Notes: generated by a model from the letters alone, not told the origin. A DNA stretch of 64,000 nt from Paenibacillus_AB hodogayensis (GCF_039536325.1 NZ_BAAAYO010000014.1:248001-312000), one strand, 5' to 3'; shown: positions 34,033-42,521, numbered from the stretch's first letter. Translations and numbers: made by a program.

Positions 34033-35484
34033 TCAAGCTCCCTTCTGAATCGTTGTTGGCGTTGCTTGTTTCGCGGGCTTGGTCGCCCAGCTTTGACGGG
34101 TCATTTCACCCCAGGAATTGTTGTTGCGCAAAAAGTCGATATGTCCCCGCAGCCGCCAGTAAGCGTTCAATTGCACGTAGCCGAATGCCATCAGCATGCC
34201 GACGCCGACCATCTTGAGCAAGTCGGTCAAGCGGGGGTAGCGGCGGAACGCCATCTCTTCGATCAGCAGCGCGCCGCAGTTGAAGAGCAGGACAAGCGCG
34301 ACATTGATGCCGAAGAAGGCGAGCAGGATCGGCCACTTGGTCATATCCAGCATGACGTATCCGATCAGCGCCAGATAGCCGGACAGTTTGATATAAGGAT
34401 TCAGCATTTCATAAATAACCGTGTAAGGCATGGACAGCAGACCGAACAGCTTGTACTTCGGATTGAAGATCAAATGCTTGTATTCCCACATGTTCTTCAG
34501 ATTGCCGCGGCCCCAGCGCTTGCGCTGGCTGCCGAGGATGCGCATCGACTCCGGCGCCTGCGTCCAGCAGACGGCGTCCGGGCAATAGGCGATCCGGTAC
34601 TTGCGGCCTTGCTCCTGCATCATCTTGTGCAGCTTGATGACGATATTCATGTCCTCGCCGGGGTATCCTTCGCGGTAGCCGCCGACCTTGACGATGTACT
34701 CTTTGCGGAAGACGCCGAACGCGCCGGAGATGATGATCAGCGCATTGATCGCGCTCCAGCCGATCCGTCCTCCGAGGAACGCCTTCATGTACTCCACGCA
34801 CTGGAAGCGGGCCCACCAGTTGCGCGGCAGCCGAACTTCCTTAACGATGCCGTTCTCGATCGTGCAGCTGTTCGCTACCCGTACCATTCCGCCGACGGCA
34901 ATCGTTTCCTCCGGACTTTCCATAAACTTGCGGCCGATCCGGATGAGCGAATCTTTCTCCAGCAGCGAGTCGGCGTCGATCGTGCATACCATCGCATAAT
35001 GCGAGAAGTTGATGCCGACGTTGAGCGTATCGGCTTTGCCGCCGTTCGGCTTGTCGATGACATACAGCTTCGGAACGAGCGGGTTATGGAATACGCCGCG
35101 GGTCGGGTTCGTATCGAGCAGTCCGTTGCCCTTGGACATCTCCTCCGGCAACCGCTCCAGTTGAAACTCATCGATCAAGATTTCCAACGTACGGTCCTTG
35201 GAGCCGTCATTGACGACGATCACCTCGTGCTGCGGGTAATTGAGCGCCAGCAGCGACCGCACATTCTCGATAATCGTCAGCTCCTCGTTATAGGAAGGAA
35301 CCAGTATGGACACCGGCGGCACCGTCTCCGAGCCGGCCAGCTTGGAATAGCTCGTATATTTGTTTCGGACGATCGTCGGTTTGATGTTTTTCAGCGAAAG
35401 CAGCAAGATGAAGAAATAGATGGAATACACAATTACGATGTAGGCCACGACAAAATGTCCGTAGCCGAGCAAAAACTCTCTCAT
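34033..35484 (-). CDS. Processive family 2 glycosyltransferase (exopolysaccharide synthase)
   Basis: 483 residues. One N-terminal membrane span (FVVAYIVIVYSIYFFILLLS) leads into a GT-A domain with PPVSILVPSYNEE, VIVVNDGSKD, the metal-binding CTIDADSLL (DxD), YPGEDMNIVIKLHK (catalytic acid) and the QRKRW motif typical of processive synthases such as HasA, IcaA and BcsA. Three or four membrane spans follow (SGYLALIGYVML, LAFFGINVALVLLFNCG, MVGVGMLMAFGYVQL). It should polymerise a UDP-sugar and extrude the chain. Neighbours imply a hexosamine and/or hexosaminuronic acid polymer. AAAGGAG precedes the ATG; the HEAT-repeat gene lies 35 bases upstream. Confidence 0.93.
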   Translation of the reverse strand: MREFLLGYGHFVVAYIVIVYSIYFFILLLSLKNIKPTIVRNKYTSYSKLAGSETVPPVSILVPSYNEELTIIENVRSLLALNYPQHEVIVVNDGSKDRTLEILIDEFQLERLPEEMSKGNGLLDTNPTRGVFHNPLVPKLYVIDKPNGGKADTLNVGINFSHYAMVCTIDADSLLEKDSLIRIGRKFMESPEETIAVGGMVRVANSCTIENGIVKEVRLPRNWWARFQCVEYMKAFLGGRIGWSAINALIIISGAFGVFRKEYIVKVGGYREGYPGEDMNIVIKLHKMMQEQGRKYRIAYCPDAVCWTQAPESMRILGSQRKRWGRGNLKNMWEYKHLIFNPKYKLFGLLSMPYTVIYEMLNPYIKLSGYLALIGYVMLDMTKWPILLAFFGINVALVLLFNCGALLIEEMAFRRYPRLTDLLKMVGVGMLMAFGYVQLNAYWRLRGHIDFLRNNNSWGEMTRQSWATKPAKQATPTTIQKGA

Positions 35485-35519
35485 GAGGGACTCCTTTCGT
35501 TGGGCAAGCGTGAGAACGG

Positions 35520-36623
35520 CTATCCGGTCTTGACTTCCGCCTGCCGTTTCCCGTATTTGCGGTAAGCGTAAAGGAGCGTATTATGGCGCAGCACCTCTTC
35601 GGGCTCGTCGCCTCCGGCGCCGAGCGCCCGCACGCCGCCTTCCTGCAGCAGCGCCAGACTGCGCACGCCCTGCTCCCTCACGCGGTCATGTCCATCCTCG
35701 ATCGTAGCGGCGATAAGCGGAACGGCCGAAGATTCGCCCAGACCGCCGAGCTCGCGCACCGCCTCCATGCGCACTTCCCAGTCGGGATCGCGCAGCAGCG
35801 AACGGACGCGCTCCGGCTGAAGCGTCCCCGACTGCACGAAGGCGCGGATCGCATTCAGACGCATTTCCTTGTCGCCCGTCTCGGTCAAGCGGGCCACGTC
35901 GCGGCCGACGTGCGGATCGACCATCGTCGGCAAGCCGATCAGCGCGACGCGGATGAGCGCCGGATTGCCGCTGCCGATCAACCGCCGCGTAACGACAGCC
36001 GGATCGGCGTCCGCTTCGCGGATCAGCTCCGCAGTCAGCCGAGTGGCGTCGCCATGATCGCGGGACAGCTCCAGCACGATGCGCTCGACGTCTTCCGCAC
36101 GGGTGGCGCAGCAGGCTGCGGCTTGAGCGAATACGAACGCATCCGCCTTGCGGCCGGCTTGGGCGATGAGCCCGCACAGAGGCTCCAGCGCCTGGGGCGC
36201 ACGCATGAAGCCGAGACGGTGCGCGGCGTCGAGGCGACGATCACTGAGCCCGTGCCCGAGCCGTTTCAGCTCGCGCTCCACCAGGCCAAGACGGCCGCTC
36301 AGCGCGAGCAGCTTGCCGTGCTCTTCGCCGCGGATGCGCGCCATCCATTCCGTCAGCTCATGGGTGAGATAGTTGCGATCCGTTTCGGACAATTTCCCGT
36401 ACGGAGTCGGCAGCTCGTCCACCGTGGCGATATGAATCCGCAAATACGCCATATAGTCGGCATAATTACGCTCGCTTCCTTCGAAAGCTTTGCGGGCGGA
36501 CGCCCGTCTGATTTTCATGGCAAGCAGCACGCCCCATCCGGCGACGACGCATATACCAATCAAACCGATCAAAATAATAGGTTTCATAAAAGGATCCGGT
36601 ATCGAATCGAATACCGTCCACAT
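35520..36623 (-). CDS. Membrane-anchored HEAT-repeat protein
   Basis: 367 residues. A single N-terminal span (KPIILIGLIGICVVAGWGVL) is followed by about 300 cytoplasmic residues made of alpha-helical HEAT-like repeats, for example LDAAHRLGFMRAPQALEPL, IRVALIGLPTMVDPHVGR and VRMEAVRELGGLGESSAVPL. HEAT arrays are protein-binding scaffolds. Placed next to the synthase it may hold or regulate the synthase complex. No catalytic motif is visible. AAAGGAGCG lies about 10 bases before the ATG. The gap to glmS is 98 bases. Confidence 0.8.
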   Translation of the reverse strand: MWTVFDSIPDPFMKPIILIGLIGICVVAGWGVLLAMKIRRASARKAFEGSERNYADYMAYLRIHIATVDELPTPYGKLSETDRNYLTHELTEWMARIRGEEHGKLLALSGRLGLVERELKRLGHGLSDRRLDAAHRLGFMRAPQALEPLCGLIAQAGRKADAFVFAQAAACCATRAEDVERIVLELSRDHGDATRLTAELIREADADPAVVTRRLIGSGNPALIRVALIGLPTMVDPHVGRDVARLTETGDKEMRLNAIRAFVQSGTLQPERVRSLLRDPDWEVRMEAVRELGGLGESSAVPLIAATIEDGHDRVREQGVRSLALLQEGGVRALGAGGDEPEEVLRHNTLLYAYRKYGKRQAEVKTG

Positions 36624-36721
36624 GCGGCTTTCGCTCCTTTCGACGGCAGATGGCTCTGCCCTATATTCGGTTTACAAATCGTTTATAATTCCGCTTTGTT
36701 TTCTTGGATTTCGAAGTGCGG

Positions 36722-38548
36722 TTATTCGACTGTTACGCTTTTCGCCAGATTTCGCGGCTTGTCCACGTCGTTGCCCCGCTCCACCGCCGTATAGTAAGCG
36801 AGCAGCTGCAGCGGCACGACGCTGATCGCGGGCGCCAGCAGCGGATCTGTAGCCGGAAGCGTCAGCACTTCGTCGAAGGTGTCCTCCAGCGCTTCGTGCC
36901 CTTCCATGACAAGCCCGTACACGTAAGCGCCGCGCGCCTTCACTTCCTTGACGTTGCTCGCCGTCTTCTCCAGCAGGGCGGGCTGCGTAGCCAGCGCGAC
37001 GACCGGCACATCCTGCTCGATCAGCGCCAGCGTACCGTGCTTCAGTTCCCCGGCCGCATACGCCTCGGACTGGATGTACGAGATTTCCTTCAGCTTGAGC
37101 GAGCCTTCCATGGCGACCGCATAATCTGGGCCGCGTCCGATGAAGAACAGGCTCTGCGCCTGGGCAATCCGCCGGGCCATCGTCTGAACGGCGGCGCTTC
37201 CGGCGACGACGCGCTCCACCTTGTCCGGCAGCTGCTGCAGCTCGCGCGACAGCTCGGCCAATCTGCCCCGCTCGCCTACTCCGCGCTTCTCCGCCAAATG
37301 GATGGCGAGCATGTAGAACGCCAGCAGCTGCGTCGTATAAGCTTTCGTCGAAGCGACGGCGATCTCCGGGCCGGCCCACGTGAACAGCGTGTGGTCCGCT
37401 TCCCGCGTCAGCGAGCTGCCGACGACGTTCGTTATCGCCAGAATGAGCGCTCCGCGGCGTTTGGCTTCGCGGACTGCTGCCAGCGTATCGGCCGTCTCTC
37501 CCGATTGGCTGACGGCGATCAGCAGCGTACCCGGCATCACAAGCGGCTCGCGATAGCGATACTCCGACGCCAGATCGGTTTCCACCGGCAGGCCTGCCAG
37601 CTTCTCGAGCGCTCCTTTGCCGGCCAGTCCGGCATGGTACGCCGTCCCGCAGCCTACGATATGGATCGCGCGGATAGCGGCGATCGCCTCGTCGGTCATG
37701 CCCAGCTCGTCCAGCGAGACGATGCCGTGCTCGCCCATCCTGCCGGAAAGCGTATCGCGGTAGGCTTGCGGCTGCTCGTGCATTTCCTTCAGCATGAAAT
37801 GATCGAAGCCGTTCTTCTCCGCCGCCGCCAAATCCCAATCGACCGTGGACAGCTGCTTGGCGATAAAATTGCCCTCGATCGTCATCAGCTCCACGCCGGA
37901 GCGGGTCAGCACGGCCATCTCGTGATCGTCGAGAATGTACACGTTGCGCGTATGCTGGAGGATGGCCGGAATATCCGAGCCGATGAAATTTTCCCCGTCG
38001 CCTACCCCGATGATCAGCGGGCTCGATTGACGCACGGCCACCAGCTTGTCCGGCTCGTGCTCGGTCAAAATCGCCAGGGCGAACGCCCCGCGAATATGGC
38101 GCGTCGCTTCGCTGACGGCTTTCACGATGTCGCCTTGGTACAGATCGGCGATCAGATGGGAGACGACCTCCGTATCCGTCTCCGATACGAACACATGGCC
38201 TTTCGCCGCAAGTTCCCGGCGAAGCTCGGCGTAGTTCTCGATAATGCCGTTATGCACGACGCTAAATTTACTGGTCGTATCCGTATGCGGGTGAGAATTG
38301 GCATCCGAAGGCTTGCCGTGCGTCGCCCAGCGGGTGTGGCCGATACCGACCGTACCGGCGAGCGGCTCCGAGTGCAGCCTCGATTCCAGCTCGGCCAACC
38401 GGCCCTTCGCCTTCTTCACGGCCAGCCCCGTTCCGGTAACAATGGCCACGCCTGCGGAATCGTATCCGCGGTACTCCAGCTTCTTCAACCCTTCCACCAG
38501 GATGGACTGCGAATCCCTGTTGCCAATATAACCGACAATGCCGCACAT
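36722..38548 (-). CDS. glmS: Glutamine-fructose-6-phosphate aminotransferase of the exopolysaccharide locus
   Basis: 608 residues, full length. The N-terminal class II glutamine amidotransferase domain begins MCGIVGYIG with catalytic Cys2, and the linker ends in TRSGVELMTIEGNF. Two SIS domains follow (HIVGCGTAYHAGLAGKGALE, LIAVSQSGETADTLAAVREA), with the C-terminal DKPRNLAKSVTVE. It makes glucosamine-6-phosphate, the entry to UDP-GlcNAc. It is the first gene of the minus-strand polysaccharide run. A sigma-A promoter and a SinR-like palindrome lie in its 5' region. I looked for the glmS ribozyme core in the roughly 160 bases before the start and did not see it, which suggests a pathway-specific copy. 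Confidence 0.96.
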   Translation of the reverse strand: MCGIVGYIGNRDSQSILVEGLKKLEYRGYDSAGVAIVTGTGLAVKKAKGRLAELESRLHSEPLAGTVGIGHTRWATHGKPSDANSHPHTDTTSKFSVVHNGIIENYAELRRELAAKGHVFVSETDTEVVSHLIADLYQGDIVKAVSEATRHIRGAFALAILTEHEPDKLVAVRQSSPLIIGVGDGENFIGSDIPAILQHTRNVYILDDHEMAVLTRSGVELMTIEGNFIAKQLSTVDWDLAAAEKNGFDHFMLKEMHEQPQAYRDTLSGRMGEHGIVSLDELGMTDEAIAAIRAIHIVGCGTAYHAGLAGKGALEKLAGLPVETDLASEYRYREPLVMPGTLLIAVSQSGETADTLAAVREAKRRGALILAITNVVGSSLTREADHTLFTWAGPEIAVASTKAYTTQLLAFYMLAIHLAEKRGVGERGRLAELSRELQQLPDKVERVVAGSAAVQTMARRIAQAQSLFFIGRGPDYAVAMEGSLKLKEISYIQSEAYAAGELKHGTLALIEQDVPVVALATQPALLEKTASNVKEVKARGAYVYGLVMEGHEALEDTFDEVLTLPATDPLLAPAISVVPLQLLAYYTAVERGNDVDKPRNLAKSVTVE

Positions 38549-38633
38549 GCTTTCTTCACTCCGTTTCTTTGTATGGTTCCTTTGTTCACATGTGGGAAGG
38601 TATTCTGCGCTGTGGTTGCCTGTTCGCTTGCTC

Positions 38634-38649
38634 GTTCACTATAGAGAAC
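38634..38649. promoter_or_regulatory. SinR-like operator in the glmS/exopolysaccharide leader
   Basis: GTTCACTATAGAGAAC is a near-perfect palindrome. Its one arm GTTCTCT (minus strand) equals the B. subtilis SinR consensus GTTCTYT and the other arm differs by one base. It starts about 3 bases past the expected transcription start. A further half-like site (GTACTCT) overlaps the -10 box. Confidence 0.65.
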
Positions 38650-38658
38650 GCAATATTC

Positions 38659-38686
38659 ATTATAGAGTACGTAGGCTTGGCGACAA
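38659..38686 (-). promoter_or_regulatory. Sigma-A promoter of the exopolysaccharide operon
   Basis: On the minus strand a perfect TATAAT (38664-38659) follows TTGTCG (38686-38681) by 16 bases. This places transcription start near 38652, about 100 bases before glmS. Confidence 0.7.
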
Positions 38687-38713
38687 AATAGTCCGTATGC
38701 CCGATCTTTTTTT

Positions 38714-38763
38714 ACAAAAACAAAACCGGCACTCTCGCAAAATGGCGAAAAAAGTACCGGTTT
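38714..38763 (-). terminator. Intrinsic terminator between the upstream barrel protein and glmS
   Basis: AAACCGGTAC and GTGCCGGTTT pair around an inner CGC/GCG stem, followed on the minus strand by TTTTGTTTTTTG. It insulates the glmS operon from the gene at 38798-39718. Confidence 0.75.
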
Positions 38764-38797
38764 CAGATCAATTCTTTTTGGTTATAGAGAGCTACGT

Positions 38798-39718
38798 TTA
38801 CGGACTCATCCGGGTCCAGGCTTTGTATTCGTGCACGGAAATGCCGGCAAAGGCGGGCTCGTTCGCAAGAGTCGCAGACACCTTCAGCAGTTGGTCCCGC
38901 ATATAGGTCTTGCTCATTCCGTAAAAGCTGACCGTAGGCGCTTCGTTGTTTTCCTTGGTCTCTACGCCGATCGTCAGCCTCTTGCCCGCTTGACGGGCGG
39001 ACGCCAGCTCGGCGGAGACGACATCGAGAATGCCTCCGCGCCCTTCGGCATAGTTGCGGTACGCCATGATCGTCAGCTCGTCGAACGTTCCGATCATGAA
39101 ATCGTGCATCTTCACGCCGGTAGCCGGCACCTCGTACCCATCGAGCCAGAACGGCACGTCGGCGGTTGCGGCTAGCCCCGGAGTCTTGTGCACCTCGGCG
39201 GCGAACTCGGCGGAAGCGTCGGCCCACAAATTCGTCAACCGGTCGCGGTCGGTTTTCCATTCCGCCAGCTGATGCGGCTCCAGGTCGATGCGGGCGGCGG
39301 CGAAGCGCTCTACCGGTTCCACCGCGGCGTTGTAGGCCGCGACCCAGCGGGCATAGGCCAGCATGCTGCCCCGGTTCTCGGGATATACCCAGGACGCCCG
39401 TCCGCTCAAAGCTTCGACGCCAATGCCCATTTCCCGGGCCTTACGGACGAACGGCTGGTACTTAAACGGTTTGATTGTAATATCGACGCCAAAATAAATC
39501 CGGTTCACGCTATGCTGAACGGCATAATCGAGCATTTGCTCCCACCCGCCATTCAACAGACCGGGATCCCAAACCCACAAAGCGCTCACTCTTTCTCCGC
39601 CGGGAACGGACAATTCCGCTTCCGCTTTCGGTTGTTGGACGAACAGGACTAGGGCGACAGAGACAGCGACAAACAAAGCGACAATGGGGCGATGGTATCG
39701 GTCTAAGCGTGCGAGCAT
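38798..39718 (-). CDS. Secreted TIM-barrel protein, putative glycoside hydrolase
   Basis: 306 residues. The N-terminus is a signal/anchor segment (YHRPIVALFVAVSVALVLFV). The rest looks like a barrel: VSALWVWDPGLLNGGWEQML, VNRIYFGVDITIKP, FAAARIDLEPHQLAEWK, PFWLDGYEV and DELTIMAYRNYAEGRGG. The acidic cluster in ARIDLEPH is a candidate active site, by analogy with GH18-like and other clan K barrels, but I do not recognise the family. It lies upstream of glmS, separated by a terminator, so it is a separate unit of the same locus. Hydrolysis of the same polymer is possible. Confidence 0.65.
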   Translation of the reverse strand: MLARLDRYHRPIVALFVAVSVALVLFVQQPKAEAELSVPGGERVSALWVWDPGLLNGGWEQMLDYAVQHSVNRIYFGVDITIKPFKYQPFVRKAREMGIGVEALSGRASWVYPENRGSMLAYARWVAAYNAAVEPVERFAAARIDLEPHQLAEWKTDRDRLTNLWADASAEFAAEVHKTPGLAATADVPFWLDGYEVPATGVKMHDFMIGTFDELTIMAYRNYAEGRGGILDVVSAELASARQAGKRLTIGVETKENNEAPTVSFYGMSKTYMRDQLLKVSATLANEPAFAGISVHEYKAWTRMSP

Positions 39719-39860
39719 AGTCGTTTCTTCCCTCTCTCTTGGAAATGATTGCTACGTAGTACCTCAATCATATGATCGAAGGATGTCGTTTCCAAGGGAC
39801 TTTTGGACCATTTTACCCATACACGATAACATTTTCGACATTTTCTATGTCATTTGGCCT

Positions 39861-40769
39861 TTACCATGTCGACAAAGCGGTCCGTTTCCAGCTGTTTTGG
39901 CTTACGCAGACATACACGTAATTGTCGTCCCAGGCCATTTGACCCTGGCTGCATGCCGCTTTGGACGACTCCGGCGTATACTTGTTGCGGATGCGGATTT
40001 TGTCGCCGTTCACGTCCAGCTTCGAGTCGGGATCGTTTGTACCAATGCCAACATTGCCGCCGCTGCGCTGCAGCGTAAGAAGCGAATCGACCGCTTTGCC
40101 GTCGTCGTCGTAGCGGACGAATTGCAGGTTGGCGCCCGTATTGCCGCCGGACTCCTTGGAGCTGTCGGCGCGAACCGCCCAGCGCGGCGTCGTGGCGTTA
40201 TCCTTCCCTGCTACGCTGAACTGGATGTCCCGGTTCGTGCCGGTCTCGCCCGCTACGCGCAGAATGCCGCTCATGACATTGAAGTTGGACGAATGCGTGC
40301 GTATTTCGCTTACGTCGGTGTCGTACGGAATTTCAAACCGCGTAAACAACTGATTCGGATATTGCCCGTCGGGCGCCATCGTCGTTTCGAATGAAATATG
40401 CTTATGATCGTGCTGCTCCGGGTTGTTTGCCTTGTCGTGGGAAATAATCGCCGTCTTGTCCTTGCCGTTCTCGTCCGCCCAGACGATCGCCGGCTTCGCC
40501 CGTTCCGCCGTCCATTGAAGCCGGATCAGATCGGACAGATGCCCCTCCTTCTCGATCCATTTCTTGTCGGTAGACAGATGCAGCCGTTCGTTATGCGGAA
40601 CGCGAATGCCGCCGCCCGGCAGATCGGAAACGCCGAATTCGACATTCGCCGCCGCTGCCGGCTTTGCCCCGGCTCCAGTCGCCGTTCCGGCCTTGTCCGT
40701 GCAGCCGATCGCCAGCAGGCACACCCCTCCAAGCAAAACCGTTGTCCACGCAGCTTTTGATAATCTCAT
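39861..40769 (-). CDS. Lipoprotein with a phage-tail-fibre-like C-terminal domain
   Basis: 302 residues. A lipoprotein signal (TVLLGGVCLLAIGCTDKAG) anchors it to the outer face of the membrane. The middle is a beta-rich region of no recognised family (GGGIRVPHNERLHLSTDKKW). The C-terminus NVGIGTNDPDSKLDVNG, then QMAWDDNYVYVCVSQNSWKR, is the pattern common at the ends of phage tail fibres and other trimeric beta-structured proteins. It may present a binding domain on the cell surface. GGAGGGAAA precedes the ATG. A palindrome similar to the glmS-operon site lies in its leader, so it may belong to the same regulon. Confidence 0.7.
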   Translation of the reverse strand: MRLSKAAWTTVLLGGVCLLAIGCTDKAGTATGAGAKPAAAANVEFGVSDLPGGGIRVPHNERLHLSTDKKWIEKEGHLSDLIRLQWTAERAKPAIVWADENGKDKTAIISHDKANNPEQHDHKHISFETTMAPDGQYPNQLFTRFEIPYDTDVSEIRTHSSNFNVMSGILRVAGETGTNRDIQFSVAGKDNATTPRWAVRADSSKESGGNTGANLQFVRYDDDGKAVDSLLTLQRSGGNVGIGTNDPDSKLDVNGDKIRIRNKYTPESSKAACSQGQMAWDDNYVYVCVSQNSWKRTALSTW

Positions 40770-40806
40770 AAATTTCCCTCCGATTTAAGTTATATACGAT
40801 TCTATT

Positions 40807-40848
40807 GTTCGTTAAAACGAACAAATAGCTTGGCTTGATCGTATTATA
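40807..40848 (-). promoter_or_regulatory. Promoter -10 box and palindromic operator of the lipoprotein gene
   Basis: TATAAT on the minus strand (40848-40843) is followed by the palindrome GTTCGTTAAAACGAAC (40807-40822), which has the same GTTC-N8-GAAC layout and relative position as the SinR-like site before glmS. No convincing -35 box is seen. Confidence 0.5.
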
Positions 40849-41258
40849 AACTTCGATCGGCATACAACCGTTTCGTGCGTGTTCCCGTAAAATAGCTACT
40901 TTACACCCAGTTATCGTTGTCTGATCGTGACGAAATTTGTCCGTAAACAACGAGAGCCGCCCCAGGGCCATTCATAGGCCTTTCGCGGGCGACTCATAGG
41001 CGGTTCATGGACGATCCATAGGCCTTTTGCAGGCGGATGGTCGGCGGTCCGTTGACAAAACCAGAGCTCAAGCCGTATTCACGGAAGGGCCCGCTCTCTT
41101 GCTCCGCAAGGAGTTGGACCTATTCCGTGTACACAGATCAGCTCTGGCTTTGTACCTTCGTGCGCTTCATTTCCGCTGCCCGGATTTTTGGGCGGCGCGG
41201 CTCCTTGTGTTACCCGCTATCCGGGCGCTTTCGTTCGTTACATGGCGTTTTTGCGCCG
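40849..41258. other. Non-coding stretch with short repeats and a long imperfect hairpin
   Basis: No gene is recognised. At 40973-41040 three imperfect copies of CATAGGC-containing units occur 20-25 bases apart. At 41061-41147 CCAGAGCT pairs with AGCTCTGG, with inner ACGGAA/TTCCGT pairing, making an 87-base imperfect hairpin. The part next to 41259 is the tail region of the VWA operon and shows no clear terminator. Confidence 0.4.
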
Positions 41259-42518
41259 CTACTCGCGCCTGACGCCGAGTTCGGCGGCCAGCGCCTGCAA
41301 ATTTTTGTCCTTCAGCGCTCCCTCGATCAGCTCGGGGAGACGGTCCGGCGTGCAGCCGAAGCAAGGAATGCCGAACCGCGCCAGCTTCTTCGCCACCTGT
41401 TCGTCATAAGAAGGGATGCCCGTATCGGATAGGGCGAGCAGGCAAATGACCTTGACCCCCGCCTGGCTCAGCCCCTCCATCCGACGCAGCAGCGCCGCCT
41501 GATTGCCGCCTTCGTACAAATCCGAGATCAAGATGAACAGCGTTTTCTTCGGATCGCGCACGAACGTTTCGCAATATTCGACAGATTTGTTGATATCCGT
41601 GCCGCCGCCCAACTGAATGCCGAAAAGCATGTCCACCGGGTCGTTGGCGCATTGTTCGCTCAGGTCGACTACCGCCGTGTCGAAGGCCACGACCCGGGTA
41701 TCCAGCGCCGGCATACTGGCGAATATCGAGCCGATCACCGAGGCGTAGATAACCGAATCGGACATCGAGCCGCTTTGGTCGATATCGAGAATAACCGTCC
41801 ATTCCTTGCTTTGCCTGGCCCGGTCGAAGAAATAAAACTTTTCCGGAATCAACCGTCGCGTCTTCGTATCGTAATGCTTCAGATTGCGCCGGACGGTCGT
41901 CTTCCAGTCCATACTGCTGATCGACGGAATCGGCGAGTGCCTCCTCCGGTTGAGCGCCCCGGTCACCGCGCTGCGGATGTCGCTCTCGAGCCTCTTCTTG
42001 ATTTCGTCGACGACCGCGGCGACCAGCTGCCGCGCCGTTTCCTTCGTCTTCTCGGGAATTTTCCCCTTCAGCGACATCAGCGTGGCGACCATGCGCAGAT
42101 CGGGCTTGACCTGGGCCAGCGTCTCCGGCTCGAACAGCAGCTCCTTTAGCCCTTTGCGCTCGATCGCGTCCGCCTGAATGACCGATACGACATCCGACGG
42201 GAAAAAGCTGCGGATATCGCCGAGCCATTTGGCCAGCTTCGGCTGGGACGCGCCCAGTCCGGCCGAACGCCCGCCACCGCCCCGGCCGCCGCCGGAAGCG
42301 CCGGCTAACCCGCCATTGCCCGCGTCGACCCCCGATGTGCCGTCATAGATGGCGGCCAGCGCCTCGTCCATTAGTCTGCTCTCTTCATCCAGCAGCGGCT
42401 GCCCGCCGCCTGCCCCAGCGCAGCCGCAAAGCTTCTCCTCGGCGGCCTCGCCGAGGATGAGCCGCCAACGCTGCACTTGCCCGCGCAGTTCCGCGCCGGT
42501 CCGTGTTTGCTCCGTCAT
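41259..42518 (-). CDS. VWA domain protein of the SWIM-HEAT-MoxR-DUF5682 operon
   Basis: 419 residues. The N-terminal half is helical with a Gly-rich linker (residues ~70-90). The C-terminal half is a von Willebrand A domain of the CoxE type, with the metal site DIDQSGSMSDS (DxSxS), a Thr-containing loop GGGTDINKSVEYC and ILISDLYEGG. VWA proteins of this group work with a MoxR AAA+ ATPase as a chaperone-like or activating pair. The ATG at 42518 lies 3 bases after the stop of the preceding gene, so translation is coupled. It is the last gene of the five-gene operon. Confidence 0.88.
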   Translation of the reverse strand: MTEQTRTGAELRGQVQRWRLILGEAAEEKLCGCAGAGGGQPLLDEESRLMDEALAAIYDGTSGVDAGNGGLAGASGGGRGGGGRSAGLGASQPKLAKWLGDIRSFFPSDVVSVIQADAIERKGLKELLFEPETLAQVKPDLRMVATLMSLKGKIPEKTKETARQLVAAVVDEIKKRLESDIRSAVTGALNRRRHSPIPSISSMDWKTTVRRNLKHYDTKTRRLIPEKFYFFDRARQSKEWTVILDIDQSGSMSDSVIYASVIGSIFASMPALDTRVVAFDTAVVDLSEQCANDPVDMLFGIQLGGGTDINKSVEYCETFVRDPKKTLFILISDLYEGGNQAALLRRMEGLSQAGVKVICLLALSDTGIPSYDEQVAKKLARFGIPCFGCTPDRLPELIEGALKDKNLQALAAELGVRRE

Positions 42519-42521
42519 AGG

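Noticed and set aside
36704..38644. 646-codon plus-strand frame opposite glmS
   Set aside because: glmS is unambiguous on the other strand; the frame has no start signal or family features.
38549..38712. glmS ribozyme in the leader
   Set aside because: I looked for the conserved core before the start codon and found none; the leader after the promoter is also too short for the usual element.
41027..41272. Small plus-strand genes in the gap before the VWA gene
   Set aside because: Short overlapping frames without ribosome binding sites or protein-like composition.
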